64,000 nucleotides of DNA from Vicia villosa (lineage: Eukaryota; Streptophyta; Magnoliopsida; Fabales; Fabaceae): contig NC_081183.1 of the NCBI RefSeq assembly GCF_029867415.1, positions 35,360,655 to 35,424,654 of the forward strand. The letters run 5' to 3'. Shown piece after piece: positions 11,444-20,938 of the stretch. Under the pieces are notes generated by a model. The model was not told the origin of the DNA and searched no databases. It saw only the letters and a program-made list of their open reading frames with translations. Made by a program: the position numbers and the translations under genes. Numbering within the stretch: the stretch's first letter is position 1; the number at the start of each line of letters is the position of its first letter.

Positions 11444-11809
11444 GACCAAGTGCAATGGGGAGTTGAATTGAAGTCAACATGGGAAAATGATGTGTAATGG
11501 TGTGTGTAAAGTGGTGTTGAGTGTGTGTTGGAGGAGAGAGATGTTGAATAAACTCAACACCAATTAATCTGTCCCAGAGGCTGACGTGGCAGCGCCTCAC
11601 TGGTCCAAAGCTGGCGCGTGTGAGCCACTCTCTGGCAGTGAGAGTGGGCTTTATCCCACGCGGAGAGAGAAAGAGAAAAGAGATAATTAATGCCACTTGG
11701 CTGTTTCTGATTGGCTGGCCAGATTTTTATCCATTTAATACTTTGAACTCAATTATTTCGTTGCAAATTAATTTTTTTTTTTTTATACCAAAATTCATGA
11801 TTTTTTTTC

Positions 11810-11818
11810 TCTATAAAT
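11810..11818 (+). promoter_or_regulatory. TATA box of Harbinger ORF1
   Basis: CTATAAATAG lies about 120 bases before the ORF1 ATG, a normal plant promoter distance. Confidence 0.6.
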
Positions 11819-12936
11819 AGAGACTTGGTTCATTTGATTTGGACACAGAAAAAAACACCAAGTTTTTCACTATCTTTCTCTATTATTATCTTTCTATTAG
11901 TGTTTTTTTTTAAGTTAAGTGTCTTTTTTTAGTGAAATGGATCCCAATAATCATTTTAACACTCAAAATTCTGCTAATTTTCCATTTAACCAAAATCCCA
12001 ACAATTTTCAAAATCCCAACAATTATCAAAATCCCAACTATTATCAAAATCCAAATCAATTTTCCAACCAACATCCTCAAAACATACCTAATTTTGGTTT
12101 TCCACCAAATTTCAACCAGTCATCCTCTGTTCCAAACTTTCAACCATATTATGGATCTATGCCGAGAAATCCATCTCAAACACCCCCGTTTAATGGTTAT
12201 GTGACAATGGCGAATGCAAATTTTCCAAGTGGTGGTGTTCCTGAATTTCCCGAGTTTTCAACACAACTAACTATTGGTGGCATGATAGTTTCTAATGAAG
12301 TCGCTCCAAATTCAGAGGATTCAACTCCTAAGAGCAGGAAAACTCAGCAACCAACATGGAACACTGAACAAAATTTGGTGCTAATTAGTGGGTGGATTAA
12401 ATTTGGAACAAGCAGTGTTGTCGGGAGAAACCAGAAAGGTGAAACATATTGGGGTAAAATTGCTGAGTATTGTAATGAGCATTGCTCATTCAATCCTCCG
12501 CGTGATGGACCTGCATGCCGAAACCGTTTTAATTATATGAACAAAGTGTTGGGTAAATGGATTGGCGCTTATGATGGCGCTAAGCGTATGCAAGGAAGTG
12601 GTTGGTCGGAGAATGATGTTTTGGCAAAAGCGCAGGAATTATATGCATGTGGGAAGAATGTTAGATTCACTTTAATGGAAGAATGGCACGCTCTCCGTGA
12701 TCAACCACGTTATGATAGTCAAGTAGGAGGAAATATTGGCTCAGGAAGTAGTGGATCTAAGAGATCCCGTGAGAGTGATGCATGTGGCTCAAACACTGTA
12801 GAATCCAGTGCTCGTCCTATAGGAAGGGAGGCAGCTAAAAAAAAGGGTAAAAAGAAAAGCAAGGAATATGCCTCGGAGGTGGTGGACAAAGAATGGGCTG
12901 AATACAAAGAATTCAATACGAAAGAGCTTGAACGAT

Positions 12937-12944
12937 TGGACAAC
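12937..12944. repeat. hAT target-site duplication (left)
   Basis: TGGACAAC, repeated exactly at 13644-13651. Eight bases is the hAT signature. Confidence 0.93.
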
Positions 12945-13643
12945 CAGGGGCGGATTCACATTGGGGAGATTGGGGGCTCATGACCCCACAAAACAAAAAA
13001 AAATCTTTTAATAATTAGTATTAATTATTTGTTCAGCCCTCATATAACTCCAACAAACCCACTAACGTGTATTATGTATCTACCCAATCCTACTTTAATT
13101 CTTCAAATTCTTTTCTTAATTATTACCATTTACTATTTCTATTTTTTTTAATTGTTTTAATTTTTCAAATTCAATTACAATCTCTACTCATTCTCTCTCT
13201 TAACTTTATTCACATTCTCTCACAATTCTTACGGTTTACTCTCACATTTTGACATAACACTTTTTTTGTTTCTTCCTTTTCCATTATTTCATTCAAGAGT
13301 TCAAGTTCAACATCAATTTAGTTTTGCGAGTCTGTGACTTTGTCTAATTGAGTCATTTTGTGAAGAATGGTTTATGCAGTTGTATGGGAGATGAGTGGTT
13401 GAATGATTGTTTTGTTACATATATAGAGAGTGACATATTTGATGAAGTGGACAATAAAAAAATCATTGAACATTTTCAAAATATGAAAACTCGTAGAGGA
13501 CAATTGTAAGTTTTTTTTTTGTATTTTAACTTTTTTTGTCGTTATATTATGTATTTTGGAACAATTTGAAATATTTTTCTTTAGTCAAAATATATCCATT
13601 ATTTTTAAGCCCCCACCATAGAAAAGTTCTGGATCCGCCACTG
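12945..13643. mobile_element. Small non-autonomous hAT element inside Harbinger ORF1
   Basis: The ends CAGGGGCGGATTCA and (complement) CAGTGGCGGATCCAG form hAT-type inverted repeats with an exact 8-bp target duplication. The 699-bp body is AT-rich. About 13361-13509 still encodes the C-terminal end of a zinc-finger-MYM/TTF-type hAT transposase (MGDEWLNDCFVTYIESD, then FQNMKTRRGQL and a stop). It is therefore a deletion derivative of an autonomous element and not a MITE of unknown origin. Confidence 0.9.
13361..13509 (+). pseudogene. C-terminal remnant of a hAT transposase (TTF/ZMYM type)
   Basis: The open stretch ends in TAA at 13507-13509. It matches the usual C-terminus of plant 'zinc finger MYM-type protein 1-like' hAT proteins by the pattern GDE-LNDC, TYIE-DIF and FQNMKTRRGQL. 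The domain and catalytic core upstream are missing. Confidence 0.7.
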
Positions 13644-13651
13644 TGGACAAC
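13644..13651. repeat. hAT target-site duplication (right)
   Basis: TGGACAAC, identical to 12937-12944. Confidence 0.93.
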
Positions 13652-13820
13652 ATAGCCTTGATGCAACAACAGGCTAACAATATAGCCTTGGAAAAGACTA
13701 AAACCAAGAAAATGAAGATGTATCTAAAGCTAACTTCCGAAGAGCATCTAGATGACCGGAAGAACCAACTGTTGAAAAAGTTTGAGGCAGAACTGTTTGA
13801 TAATTAATTTCAATGAAGTA

Positions 13821-14020
13821 TTTGTCAGTGTAGTGTTTGCTTTAATTATTGTTGTTTCAATATGTCAGTGTAGTGTTTGCTTTAATTATTGTTGTTTCAA
13901 TATGTCAGCGTAGTGTTTGCTTTAATTATTGTCGAATCTATATGTCAGTGTAGTGTTTGCTTTAATTATTGTTGTTTCAATATGCCAGTGTAGTGTTTGC
14001 TTTAATTATTGTCGAATCTA
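13821..14020. repeat. Five 40-bp tandem repeats
   Basis: Units start at 13821, 13861, 13901, 13941 and 13981 and contain GTGTAGTGTTTGCTTTAATT. The last ten bases switch between GTTGTTTCAA (units 1, 2 and 4) and GTCGAATCTA (3 and 5), so the array has a higher-order alternation. It lies directly after the ORF1 stop. Confidence 0.93.
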
Positions 14021-14324
14021 TTCGAATATATTCCTTGTCTGATAATTAACTCTATACAATAAATTATTTCGAATCCGTCAGTGGTCCACCACCCAATTCG
14101 AATATATTCCTTATCTGATAATTAACTCTATACAATAAATTATTTCGAATCTGTCAGTGGTCCACCACCTATTTCGAATCTATTCCTTATCTGATAATTA
14201 ACTCTATACAATAAATTATTTCGAATCCGTCAGTGGTCCACCACCCAATTCGAATCTATTCCTTATCTGATAATTAACTCTATACAATAAATTATTTCGA
14301 ATCCGTCAGTGGTCCACCACCCAC
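14021..14324. repeat. Four 76-bp tandem repeats before the transposase
   Basis: Units start at 14021, 14097, 14173 and 14249. Each holds TTCGAAT twice and GTCAGTGGTCCACCACC, which contains the near-palindrome GGTCCACC-type block. The array ends about 5 bases before the transposase TATA box, so it may act as a promoter-proximal element. Confidence 0.93.
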
Positions 14325-14329
14325 ATCCA

Positions 14330-14339
14330 TTTATATATA
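14330..14339 (+). promoter_or_regulatory. TATA box of the Harbinger transposase
   Basis: TTTATATATAG is only about 20 bases upstream of the ATG at 14359. That first ATG would lie at or before the transcription start, which favours the next one at 14410. Confidence 0.6.
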
Positions 14340-14409
14340 GGGACTCATACATCCATTTATGTACCAATATCCCAAATCCCATCCAATCTACCTCCAATAT
14401 CACAAAAAA

Positions 14410-15702
14410 ATGGATCCATCACAATATCATTTTGATATCGCAGCCTACAATCAAAATCGTGAAATTGAAGAAAATTATATAGTCAATCGATTTAGAGAGC
14501 GTAGAAACAAAATATCGGAAGATAATGCACCTCGTAGTAGAAAATATCTCAATAGAGATCATGCAGCGGCAAACCAAAGACTAATTGACGACTACTTTGC
14601 CAATGAGCCTACATATGACGATGCAATGTTTCGTCGTCGGTACCGGATGAAAAAAAATGTTTTCCTTCGAATCGTTGGGGACCTTTCAAGTAGTGATAAC
14701 TACTTCACCCAGCGAGTTGATGCAGCCAATAAAGAAGGTATATCACCCTTAGCAAAATGTACCACAGCAATGCGAATGTTAGCATATGGTGTTGCAGCAG
14801 ATGCGGTCGATGAGTACATCAAAATAGGAGGTACTACAGCATTGGAGTGCTTACGTAGATTCTGTAAAGGAATCATACGCTTGTACGAGCAAGTGTATCT
14901 GAGAGCACCAACCCAAGATGACCTGCAAAGAATACTGCATGTTAGTGAAATGCGGGGGTTCCCAGGGATGATTGGGAGTATTGACTGCATGCACTGGGAG
15001 TGGAAAAATTGTCCTAAAGCATGGGAAGGACAATTTACTAGAGGGGATAAGGGAACCACCACAGTTATTCTTGAAGCAGTTGCATCTCATGACCTATGGA
15101 TCTGGCATGCCTTTTTTGGATGTCCGGGAACGTTGAACGATATAAACGTTCTAGACCGGTCACCAGTGTTTGATGACGTGGAACAGGGAAAGGCTCCAAG
15201 TGTGAATTTCTTTGTGAATCAACGTCCATATAATATGGCATACTATCTAGCTAATGGTATCTACCCTTCTTATCCAACTTTCGTCAAATCGATTAGACTT
15301 CCTCAAAGTGAACCCGATAAATTATTTGCAAAATTTTAGGAGGGATGTCGGAAGGACGTCGAACGTGCATTTGGAGTGCTCCAAGCTCGATTTAAAATCA
15401 TCCGTGAACCAGCTCGCTTGTGGGACATAGCTGATTTGGGTATCATCATGAGGTCATGCATCATATTACATAATATGATTGTTGAGGATGAACGAGATTC
15501 ATATTCTCAACGTTGGACCGATTTTGAGCAATCTGGGGAAAGTGGATCTAGTGCACCACAACCATACTCGACCGAGGTGTTACCCGCTTTTGCAAATCAA
15601 GTGCGTGCTAGATCAGAGTTCCGTGATCCAAATGTTCATCAAGAATTGCAAGCCGATCTAGTGAAGCACATATGGACAAAGTTTGGAATGTTCCGTGATT
15701 GA
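14410..15702 (+). pseudogene. PIF/Harbinger DDE transposase with one internal TAG
   Basis: This is a DDE_Tnp_4-type transposase that would cut and join the element ends. I start at ATG 14410 (MDPSQYHF) because of the TATA position and because ORF1 also starts MDP. Visible motifs are the N-terminal helix-turn-helix region (MFRRRYRMKKNVFLRIV), the first Asp in GSIDCMHW, the second Asp in GTLNDINVLDRS, and the Glu in CRKDVERAFGVLQARF. The TAG at 15337-15339 falls between the second Asp and the Glu, so the truncated product lacks the catalytic Glu. The frame is open again to 15702. The stop replaces a position that is usually Gln in this family, so CAG to TAG is the simplest cause. No other damage is evident. 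Confidence 0.88.
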
Positions 15703-16157
15703 ATTATTTGTGTGTTGTATTGCATTTTAAATTATTTGTATCGTACTAATTACGTTACTTGTGTGTTGTATTGCATTTTAAATTATTTGTAACGTACTAA
15801 TTACGTTAATTGTGTGTTGTATTTTAAATTAATTTAAGATGATTTGTATCGTATCCAATTATTTAAATAAATTTTTGTTTTTATTACAAAAAATTAAAAA
15901 ATAAATTATTAAGTATTTATTATTTTAATTTAATTTTAATCGATAATTGTAATTTTATGTAATCATAAAAATAAAAATAAAATTTAAATAAGAATATGAA
16001 AATAAAAAGTGGTGGGGTAGGGTGTTGAGTGAAAAACCATTGGAGAGGGTAAAAGTTGAATGGGTGTTGAGTTATTAGGTGGAAGAAAGAGAAAATGATG
16101 TGGAGTGTTGGGAGTTGAAAAAGTGGGTGTTGAGTTTTTCAACCATTGTAAATGGTC
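15703..16157. other. 3' noncoding part and right end of the Harbinger element
   Basis: After the stop, a phrase with TGTGTTGTATTGCATTTTAAATTATTTGTA recurs about every 55 bases, followed by AT-rich DNA. The last 140 bases repeat GGGTGTTGAGT-like subterminal motifs several times (also seen inverted near 11510-11560 at the left end) before the terminal repeat. Confidence 0.7.
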
Positions 16158-16160
16158 TTA

Positions 16161-16760
16161 CGAATACAAGGAACATGGTCACTACAAAAGTAACTGTCCC
16201 AAACAATAGAGGGAAAAGCCAAAGAAGAGTTTTAACAAAGAAAAGAAGAAAAGTCTTATGGCTACATGGGACGATTCAGAATCTTCTAGAGGAGAATCAG
16301 AATCAGAAGATGAACGTGCCAACATTGCCTTGATGGCTAGTATATCAAGCGATGCTAGCTCATACGAATCAGAATCAGACTCAGAAGAAGAGATATTCTC
16401 TAACTTTTCTAGATCTCAATTAGAAGATAGCTTATCAGAAATTCTTGAAAAATATCAGAAACTTCAAATCAAATACAAGAACCTGAAACATGGTCTAGTA
16501 TCTGATTCTGAAGAATCTAGAAAACTAAAAGTAGACAAATCTAAGTTAAAAGAAAATCTTTTTAAACTCGATTATTAAAAACTAGTTATAACAAACTTAG
16601 AAATATTCTAACTCAAAAGTTTCAACTAGTTCTGATAGTATCATAAAACAAAATGATCAAAGTTTTCAAAAATATCTAGCTAAAAGCATAGATCGAAGTA
16701 AGATGGCTTCAATGATATATGGAGTTAGTAGAAACAGTGGAAGTTATGTTTAGAATACTT
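16161..16760 (+). pseudogene. gag pseudogene of element B, 3' part
   Basis: It resumes in the zinc knuckle right after the TTA duplication, with HGHYKSNC visible in translation. It continues through the acidic MATWDDSES block and a coiled-coil-like segment with several stops. By comparison with element D it ends in the SMIYGVS region at about 16750. Confidence 0.75.
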
Positions 16761-16765
16761 TCAGG

Positions 16766-17721
16766 TGCTTAATTCACAAAAAGTTAATAAAATAAAGATG
16801 TGGCCCTCACCCACATGTATAGGGCGCCCATCCTGGGAAGTGTGGCCCCCACCACAAGCTATGGGGCACCCACCCCATGTATCATGGCCCCTGCCCCTTA
16901 ATGCACTCACAGGGGCGCCCATCCCAGCCTTATGGGGGCCCCGCCATAAGCTCCAACTTCATCTTCTTCCTACGTTTTCCAGCAACTCTACGCCTATCAA
17001 CTTTCTGTAATTTTTTTTTGCCGATCGATTCACAAAACCAACACAACAATGATGTAACAACACAAATCATCATAGAAACAACAACTTCAATATTTCACCA
17101 CCAATCAACAGACAACTAGAAAATCAACAGAACCAACAATTTCTCATTGAATCAAAACAATACAAAATCAACAAGCAATCCATGGCATAAAATCATATAA
17201 CCTAACCCCACATACGATTTATCATAATCCCGCTTATAGAGATCGAACCCCACCCTTACCTTGGATCGAAGGGCATTCTAACGATTTCCGGTTCGGTATA
17301 GCTAATTGCCTCTGATTGCACTCTACGTATTCTCCTCTTCCAATCCTCTTTGCTCTTCACTAGTACTGCCCCCTTTTCCAAAAAACCCTTATTCTTTCTC
17401 TTTCTCTTCTGATAACAACAACCAAAAACCCTTATATATCTCCTTATTTTCTTATACTAAACCAAATGATAGTATTTTCTCATAAACTCCTTAATGGGCC
17501 TATTATTTGCACACCTCTAATTTAATAACACCAACCAATAAAATTCATTAACTAATAATAGTACTATAATTCTCTCAATAATAATAACACCATTAAACCA
17601 CCTTTTTAAATCCAATAATGCTTCTTAGTAATAATACTGATAATTCCCAACTTATACAAATTCCAATAAATAAATTCTTAAATAATTTAATTAACTAATT
17701 AATTAAATTACGGGCGTTACA
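16766..17721 (-). repeat. Minus-strand LTR, chromovirus (Tekay-like) type
   Basis: Read on the minus strand it begins TGTAACGCCCGTAATTTAAT, the usual start of plant chromovirus LTRs, and it has a TATA-like GATATATAAGGG near 17435. Its far end (about 16800-16950) is GC-rich with repeated GGGCGCCC and GGGGCACCC blocks. I cannot see a target duplication, because the two flanks belong to different elements. Confidence 0.55.
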
Positions 17722-17724
17722 GTG

Positions 17725-18020
17725 TCCACAATTGTATATTTTTTGAATAGGTGTCCAACAAAGAATCATGAGAAGATAACTACAGAGGATTGGGAAACTT
17801 CAATGCCTAAGAAGTATTTGAGATGCTAGATACCCTCTGTATCGTCTCTTGTGATAACAATGTTATCAACATATACCACAATAAATATGTGTCGACCGAT
17901 AGAGGAATGAAGGAAGAAAATAAATGGGTCATCTTCACATCTAGTCAAACCAAAATGTAGCAAGGCAGAGATGAAGCAACCGAACCAAGCATGTGGTGTT
18001 GTTCCTTCCGATTGGCTACA
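17725..18020 (-). pseudogene. Copia reverse transcriptase fragment, C-terminal part
   Basis: The minus strand encodes the RT segment HAWFGCFISALLHFGLTRCE followed by IFIVVYVDNIVITRDDTEGI. This is the Copia YVDD active-site region with the second Asp replaced by Asn. The N-terminal continuation is at 28540-29047. The two parts were separated by later insertions. Confidence 0.75.
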
Positions 18021-19350
18021 TTAGATAAAACAACACGGGTAGTACAAAATGTATTTTGGTGAAGATACAACAGGTGGGACATCAGTCTGTAAGCCAGGTT
18101 TCGTGAGTAAATCTGAGCGTGCTTTTGTTTGATTCCAAGAAGTTTGTTAATTCAAACTAGTTTAGAAAAAGACTTTATTAAATAATAATCCATAAAGTTT
18201 GAAGAAGATTGAATTAGATATGATTTAATTGGAATATTTAGAATTGGTTTAAATAAGAAGATTTAATTTTATTGGATTTGCATTGAAGAAAATATTTATT
18301 TGAAGATGCATTGAAGGAAAATTTGTTTTAGATTTAGTTTATTCAAGATTGTGCTGAAATTGGACATGAAAAGATGTTGATTGAAGATTCATTTGATGAA
18401 GAGATTTAATTTGGAACACTTAATGAGAAAATCTCTAATCTCTATTAAAGATGATATAAAGTGTGATTTATTTTTTGCAAGAGATTCATTCTGAATCCTT
18501 TACCTAAGAAGTTGAAATTATGTTTTATATCAAGTAAATATTTTATTTGATTTGTTCAAGATTCAGAATTTTGTTACGTGAACAGATATCATATCAAATG
18601 TTTCAACGACCTGTGAGACATCTGTCTCTGACTGTTTTCTAGGAGCTTAAGATAAATTGAAGTACATTTCTTCCTATTGAGATTTGTTTCCTTTTCAGTT
18701 ATATTAGAGATATAAGAGTGCTAGCTTGAGTTTGTATTAGGAAAAAATCTTATTTTTAGCAAGGCTGCATTTAGAATGCTTAATTTGTATCAATCACGGA
18801 TCTCAATCTTCCTAATAAAGATTTGATTGATCATGTGTATTTGGGAGGATGTGATATGAATCAAATACAACAAAAATAATCAAGAGACTCAGATTTATTC
18901 AAAATGATCAATCATGATTATAAATCATCATTATCGAAGATTAATCTCATGTACTTTTTAGAAGTCCAACTAAATTTGTGATTGGAGCTGGACTTTTGTG
19001 GTTGTATAAGAAGTTCATCTCCTTTGTGAAGACTCATACCTCAAGAGAAAAATATCTACTCATTAGGAGAATTTTGTTTTAGTTGAGTCCTTTTTTTGTA
19101 GGTTGTAATACTTTGTTCTTAGATATTAATTCTATAAGCTTGAGAACAAAGTATTTGTGAGTGTTTCATTGTTCCATATTTTCAATCATATTACACTTGG
19201 GAGAATGCTTGAGAAAGTGAGAGGGGAATAGTTCTATAAGGAGTCTTGTATAAAAATTAACGGGTAGTATTAGGAAGAGAGACATTGAACAAGGTTTGTT
19301 CATCTAATACTATATGTACTTTTACTATTGAGAATGAATTTCCTTTCTTG
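18021..19350. repeat. AT-rich block, probably part of an inserted LTR
   Basis: I see no coding domain. Together with 28376-28537 it separates the two halves of the minus-strand Copia RT, so it is most likely a solo LTR or truncated element. The phrase ATGTCCAACATCTGTCCAGCGAAG near 28510 resembles LTR termini I associate with legume Copia families, but I cannot fix the borders. Confidence 0.4.
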
Positions 19351-19355
19351 GGTTG
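19351..19355. repeat. Target-site duplication (left), Athila-type element
   Basis: GGTTG, repeated at 28371-28375. Confidence 0.93.
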
Positions 19356-20786
19356 TGATCGGTCACCATTTCTAGTAAGTTTCCACACCTTTTTCCGATC
19401 AAAAGTTGTAATCTTGGTAATACAATGTGGCATTGTTTTAAGTTTTTATATAAGTTCCTTAGTTTTTCGGTTGTTTGAGCTTTTACATTATTAGTGTGTT
19501 TAAGCTTCATAAAAATGCCATTTTATGCGTTGGTTGTTAGTATGTTGTTGGCCAGGTTAATCCCGAGAAAGATGGCGCTCCGAGGCGAGAAAAAGGAGCT
19601 GAAAGAGCTAAAGAAGAGGCCAACACGGGCACCCGTGTGCACCCACACGGCCGTGTCAAAAGCTGCCTGGAAAGTGGATTCTGGAGAGCAAAACAGAGGT
19701 TTTACACGGGCACCCGTGTTCCTGCACACGGCCCGTGTGGAAAAGTGCCCAGAAAGTGAATTTTGAGGTGAGGGCCAGATGGACAACACGGGCACCCGTG
19801 TTCCTGCACACGGCCCGTGTTGTTGAGCGCGGGCAGATGTTCTAATTTTGATATTTTGGAAACCTTGGGCCTCATTAAGGGTATTTCGGTCATTCCGGAT
19901 ACTGAGTGAGTGAAGCAACACTACTAAAACCTAACAGGAATAGAAGAGAGGCATCTTGGATCATCGAGCAGAGAGAATTACAGAGAAAGAAGAGTCAAGG
20001 GTTTTGGAAGAAGATCTTCAAGAGCACTGGCGATTGGAGATCATATCAACCACTAATTTCTTGTAATGACTTCAATTACTCTTGTTGTTTTCTTTATCAT
20101 TATGAGTAGCTAAACAACACTATGCTAGGGGTGATGTCCCTGAATCTTTTTATGTGATGAATTGTCACAACCGTTGTTGATGAATTTGATGTTTAATTAT
20201 AAATTGAGTTTTTGATTCATTGTTCTTAATGCTTTATTATATTGGAAAGTATCTTATCGTTCTATGGTTAGGGTTTGGCGTGACAAACCTCCCTAATGCT
20301 TGTGAATCAAAACACTTCCGGCAAATCGCTTAGGAATAAGGATTGCACTTTAGTGATCATTCATTCTAGACTCTAATGCATAAAAGACCTAATACTAAAT
20401 TCAGTTATTGAGGAATTGAGATTGTCTAATTAGTGTTAAGGGGTTCTTCACTAAGGAATTAGGGAGAACTATTTATAGAATTGATACACAGTTATAATTA
20501 AATCATCTCATGAACACGGTGGTTTCAAGGAGTTACATAGGATTCATACATCTACCTTAGCATATCTGCTCATATTTGCACCAAGCTATCTTTTATTTAG
20601 TGTTTTATTTATTTCTAGTAATTCTAATTAATCAAACAAACCAAAACAACCCCCATGATATTTTTGTTCAATTGAATCATTGTGAAACTTGTAGTTTACA
20701 CGCAGTCCGCGAGTTCGATACTGGGTATTTACCCTTCTTTACTACTACATCGAGGAAATAGTACACTTGCTATAATTTCCCGATCA
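19356..20786 (+). repeat. 5' LTR of the Athila-type element
   Basis: It starts TGATCGGTCACC and ends TTCCCGATCA. Every base I compared equals 26940-28370. It contains three pairs of CACGGGCACCCGTG-type palindromes at 19623-19820. Confidence 0.95.
19623..19820. promoter_or_regulatory. Three pairs of palindromes (core ACACGGGCACCCGTGT) in the LTR
   Basis: Each pair is ACACGGGCACCCGTGT followed after a few bases by ACACGGCCCGTGT or ACACGGCCGTGT. Pairs start at about 19623, 19704 and 19785, so the period is 81 bp. The same array recurs in the 3' LTR (27207-27404), and a diverged version lies before the aORF. Confidence 0.9.
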
Positions 20787-20792
20787 AGTTTT

Positions 20793-20810
20793 TGGCGCCG
20801 TTGCCGGGGA
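20793..20810 (+). other. Primer binding site, tRNA-Asp type
   Basis: TGGCGCCGTTGCCGGGGA begins six bases after the LTR and is the canonical Athila primer site. Confidence 0.9.
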
Positions 20811-20938
20811 CTGCCAAACTATAAGCCGAACTCTAAGTCAATTGAAATTTTGTTGCTCTGCGACCAAAATTTTATTTTTATCTGTTATTTTAATTTCGTT
20901 GCAGTCTTGTATCTGTTCTAACTGTTGTCTAACTGTTT

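Larger units (their letters stand above)
11937..13807 (+). pseudogene. Harbinger ORF1, Myb/SANT-like DNA-binding protein, split by hAT
   Basis: ORF1 proteins of this superfamily bind the transposon ends and help import the transposase. The start is ATG 11937 (MDPNNHFN), downstream of a TATA box; the open frame before it has no ATG. Residues 1-90 are Asn/Gln/Pro-rich with repeats of QNPNN and QNPNY. The Myb/SANT-like region spans about 125-240 and has the conserved W residues (PTWNTEQNLVLISGW, YWGKIAEYC, ACRNRFNYMNKVLGKW). A Lys-rich stretch around 300 precedes a charged C-terminal helix. The frame 11937-12944 is cut by the hAT insertion, and the remaining 51 codons lie at 13652-13807 in a compatible phase. 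Apart from the insertion I see no other damage. Confidence 0.8.
11444..16157 (+). mobile_element. PIF/Harbinger DNA transposon, complete, with nested hAT
   Basis: Imperfect inverted ends (GACCAAGTGCAATGG at left, the complement of CCATTGTAAATGGTC at right) are flanked by TTA duplications. It has the two-gene layout of the superfamily: a Myb/SANT-like ORF1 and a DDE transposase ORF2, both on the plus strand, each with its own TATA box. Two blocks of tandem repeats lie between them. Both genes are broken, ORF1 by a hAT insertion and ORF2 by a TAG, so the copy cannot supply its own proteins. The host gag frame continues beyond both TTA copies, which confirms the borders. Confidence 0.88.
9473..16760 (+). 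mobile_element. Older Copia element B (LTR, gag), split by a Harbinger element
   Basis: It begins with an LTR starting TGTTAGAAC and a degenerate primer binding site, then a gag of the same family as element D. The gag is cut at 11441 by the Harbinger transposon and resumes at 16161, continuing in decayed form to about 16760. No pol or 3' LTR follows; the sequence changes to a minus-strand chromovirus-type LTR. It is therefore a truncated, old copy. Confidence 0.8.

Noticed and set aside
14359..14409. Upstream ATG extending the Harbinger transposase by 17 residues
   Set aside because: It lies about 20 bases after the TATA box, at or before the expected transcription start; the MDPS start at 14410 is more likely.
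19523..19921. Minus-strand 132-residue ORF, identical at 27107-27505
   Set aside because: Again an LTR duplicate. Its Gly/Thr/Arg repeats are translations of the palindrome array.
20793..20810. tRNA-like sequence
   Set aside because: It is only the 18-base complement of a tRNA 3' end (primer binding site). No cloverleaf is present here or at the other primer sites.
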